Origin: Chamaelirium japonicum
Taxonomy: Eukaryota > Streptophyta > Magnoliopsida > Liliales > Melanthiaceae
Length of the DNA stretch: 64,000 nucleotides
Assembly (NCBI GenBank): GCA_947650365.1
Contig: OX393553.1
Span: forward strand, 34,970,353-35,034,352
Reading direction: 5' to 3'
The translations under genes and the position numbers were made by a program. The notes beneath the pieces were generated by a model. The model saw only the letters and a program-made list of their open reading frames with translations. It had not been told where the DNA came from and did no database searches. This document shows positions 61,896-64,000 of the stretch, one piece after another. How positions within the stretch are numbered: the first letter of the stretch is position 1; every line of letters begins with the position of its first letter.

Positions 61896-62460
61896 GGCCC
61901 ATCCGTCCCATTGGCTACCTCCAGATCAACTGATCAAGGCAAACTTAAGACAAACGCGAATGGAGCACTAATCAGTACCCGGTCTGCTATCGGGGTCATC
62001 ATCAGAGATAGTTCTGGTTCCTATATCCTCTCGGAGGGAGGGATTTTTGAGGTTGGTGAAGTGATTGAGATCGAAGCTAGAGCAATCCTTCTGGAGCTTA
62101 AAGCCCTTTTGAGGTTGGGTGCCTCTCCTGTTGTCATTGAGGGTGGCGACCATATCTTGACGGATGGAAATTTTTCCCCACCATGGCTGATACACAGCAT
62201 TGTATCCGACTGCAGAAATATCTCTCGAAGTTTTCCCCCTTGCTGCTTCTCCCATGTTAGACGTGACGATAATACATGTGCATATGCTCTAGCCATGTTC
62301 ACTTTCCAGGAGAGCTTTTCTTTCTCTTCCTCCTCTATCACTAGCTGTATCTACACCCTGATAGCTAAAGAGCAGGAGACACGGAATAATTGTACTAATT
62401 TTTGTTAATTAGGGCTAGGGTGCCATGAATAGAACCCCCATCGTTCCTACCAAAAAAAAA
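61896..62460 (+). pseudogene. LINE-type RNase H fragment with poly(A) end
   Basis: Frame 61911-62408 starts without a good ATG; KLKTNANGALISTRSAIGVI, EIEARAILLELKALLRLG, VVIEGGDH and CFSHVRRDDNTCAYALA match the RVT_3 type RNase H found at the end of plant LINE polyproteins. The first catalytic Asp (usually N-T-D-G) reads N, and the final AD motif reads AY, so it is inactive. A frameshift just before separates HWLPPDQ from the domain. A run of 11 A at about 62449-62459 fits a LINE 3' tail. A retrocopied RNase H-like gene fragment is the alternative. Confidence 0.7.
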
Positions 62461-62592
62461 AGGAACGGCAATTTTGAGATTTTTTAACAGATTGATTTTG
62501 GAAGAAGCAAAAAACACTCTAAAATTTACCCTCCTTAGTTGTCAAGAGGAGCTATTAAATTTTGGAGACATAAAATTGCACAAATAAAATTA

Positions 62593-63053
62593 GGGGTGCA
62601 ATTTGGGTCGAGTTGGTTCAGGTTTGAGGCAACCCGGCAATAAACCGAACTAGTTCAGTTGTACCATATTGAAGCCCGAATTAAGCATAAACCTGACCCA
62701 AACCAAGGTTGGATCGGGTAGGTTCTCGGGTTGTTAGTTGATCTAAAAAATAATGGCTACTGGTTATTCACGAGGAAGTCAGAGGTCCACATTTGGTTTT
62801 AGGCTTTAGCCACGCGTTGGGTTCTATTGGAAGTTGGTTCAACACTAGCAAACAATACATGCTTAGTCATGTGCTCCCAAATCGAAACCATGATATATAT
62901 AAGTGAACCTATCATGTATATGGACTAATATATATGAATTGGTTCTCTGGTTGGGTCGGATCAACCCAGAACCAACTTGTATTCAGTCGGGTCCACAAAA
63001 CGATTATGTCAGATTGGGTCGATTCCCAGTTTACCCGGCCCAAGTTGCACCCC
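62593..63053. mobile_element. inverted-terminal repeat element, copy 2
   Basis: TTAGGGGTGCAATTTGGG on the left, CCCAAGTTGCACCCCTAA on the right, TAAAA on both sides (62588-62592, 63054-63058) as a possible duplication. Interior in opposite orientation to 60343-60940. Confidence 0.7.
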
Positions 63054-63133
63054 TAATAAAAAGTCCTCATAGCCTGAGTTGATTATGGTGATGTGTCACC
63101 CCACATCACAGGTGATGCCTCTTTCGGGTGCAA

Positions 63134-63532
63134 GGGGTCGTTTAGTTCACGAAATACACTTTTGGAATCCTATTTCGATTCCCTGGTATCGTATTCTAGA
63201 AATCGGAATAAGATTCTGGTGTTTGGTTCGTACAAGAATAAGATCAGGAAATGAGGGGGGGGGGGGGGATCCTAAACTATATGAGTATAAGTGTAAGACA
63301 AGAGGGTAAGATTATCAGATTTAATTTGCCATGTAGGATTCCAAGGAAAAACAAATTAATTCCCTCTAACTTCGGAAGGAATCTCATTCCCCCCTCAACA
63401 CCCATTGAACCGAAATAGGACTCCCATCGGCATCCTATTCCCCCTTTAAATCCATGAACCAAACGTCGAAATCCCCGACATTCTTTTCCGATTCTGCAAA
63501 AAAGATCTCAATTCCGTGAACCAAACGACCCC
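63134..63532. mobile_element. Harbinger/Tourist-like MITE
   Basis: 399 bp; GGGGTCGTTTAGTTCACGAA and TTCCGTGAACCAAACGACCCC are inverted; CAA flanks both sides (63131-63133, 63533-63535), a 3-bp duplication as in PIF/Harbinger, although TWA is usual. Contains a run of 14 G near 63255-63268. Confidence 0.75.
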
Positions 63533-63535
63533 CAA

Positions 63536-64000
63536 GAGCTCTTAGAATATGTCCCGAGCACGGACCAATCGTTCCACTGTGATACGTCGCCTCGCATCAT
63601 AGAGCATCTCCAGTGAAAAACCCATCCGCTGGGCCCCACCGCAATATGGATAAAATAACACGTATTTGATGACCCATTACTATGGTCCTCGTACGTTTTA
63701 TGCAAACCCATCCGCAAAGATGCCATGGCTTTCCATGACCCAAAAAGACATGGGACGACAAGAGAAAAAATGATATAGATCGGATAGAGCCAAGCTATTT
63801 ACCTATCGCTTTCAATCTTATGTATACTAGTAAGAAACCCAGGCAATGCCCAGATGAATCTGATGAACACCACTTAGCAAAGACATCACAACCGTCCGAA
63901 TAAATGTACAATCTTGAGAGATTACGATTCACTAATCCAAGTGTGATTCAATTGTTAGAGAGAGAAAAATATATTACTAATGATTTTTTTAATTAACATC
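63536..64000. other. intergenic end of window
   Basis: AGAGCATCTCCAGTGAAAAA at 63601 resembles a common MITE start (GAGCATCTCCA), but no right end is found before the window stops. No coding signal. Confidence 0.4.

Overview
This is TE-dense nuclear DNA from a flowering plant. It has interrupted genes with GT-AG introns, a plant-type cycloartenol synthase, plant retrotransposon lineages (Tat and chromovirus Ty3/gypsy, Ty1/copia, TR-GAG-like), a Mutator-like element carrying a ULP protease gene, plant MITEs and very long (TA)n arrays. I cannot name the species. Nothing bacterial, viral or organellar was recognised.

1-28.7 kb: the 3' third of one host gene, cycloartenol synthase (CAS, sterol biosynthesis), on the + strand. 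Seven exons lie at 780-28438; the 5' part of the gene is outside the window. Its exons are clean, but one intron (837-20384) is 19.5 kb long because a dead copia element on the minus strand received five later insertions. These are an internally deleted chromovirus (TSD ACTAG), a solo LTR (TSD GTACC), a small hairpin element, and a non-autonomous gag-only LTR element (TSD TATTA) that holds a second copy of its own family (TSD CATAG). Other CAS introns hold a hAT transposase fragment and another solo LTR.

28.7-30.9 kb and 48.0-49.3 kb: a chain of foldback (hairpin) elements of at least four unrelated interiors, all bordered by dinucleotide arrays in the order (CT)n(TA)n(GA)n. This is the least explained structure in the window. 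A relative at 11526-11660 interrupts a copia reading frame that had no microsatellite before.

30.9-48.0 kb: a 17.1 kb Tat-lineage Ty3/gypsy element (TSD CCCCT, two about 2.2 kb LTRs) inserted at the edge of one hairpin element. Gag-pol is one continuous frame with three nonsense codons. Convergent to it is an antisense gene with a plant mobile domain, a phase-consistent intron and a coiled-coil C-terminus.

49.7-58.7 kb: a complete 9.0 kb Mutator-like element (9-bp TSD ATAGTAATT, TIRs of about 460-485 bp) of the Kaonashi type: a ULP-like cysteine protease gene (+) convergent with a MuDR transposase gene (-), both with disabling changes.

58.7-64.0 kb: intergenic DNA with a decayed tandem repeat, several MITEs and a 5'-truncated LINE-type RNase H fragment. 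No host gene is visible there.
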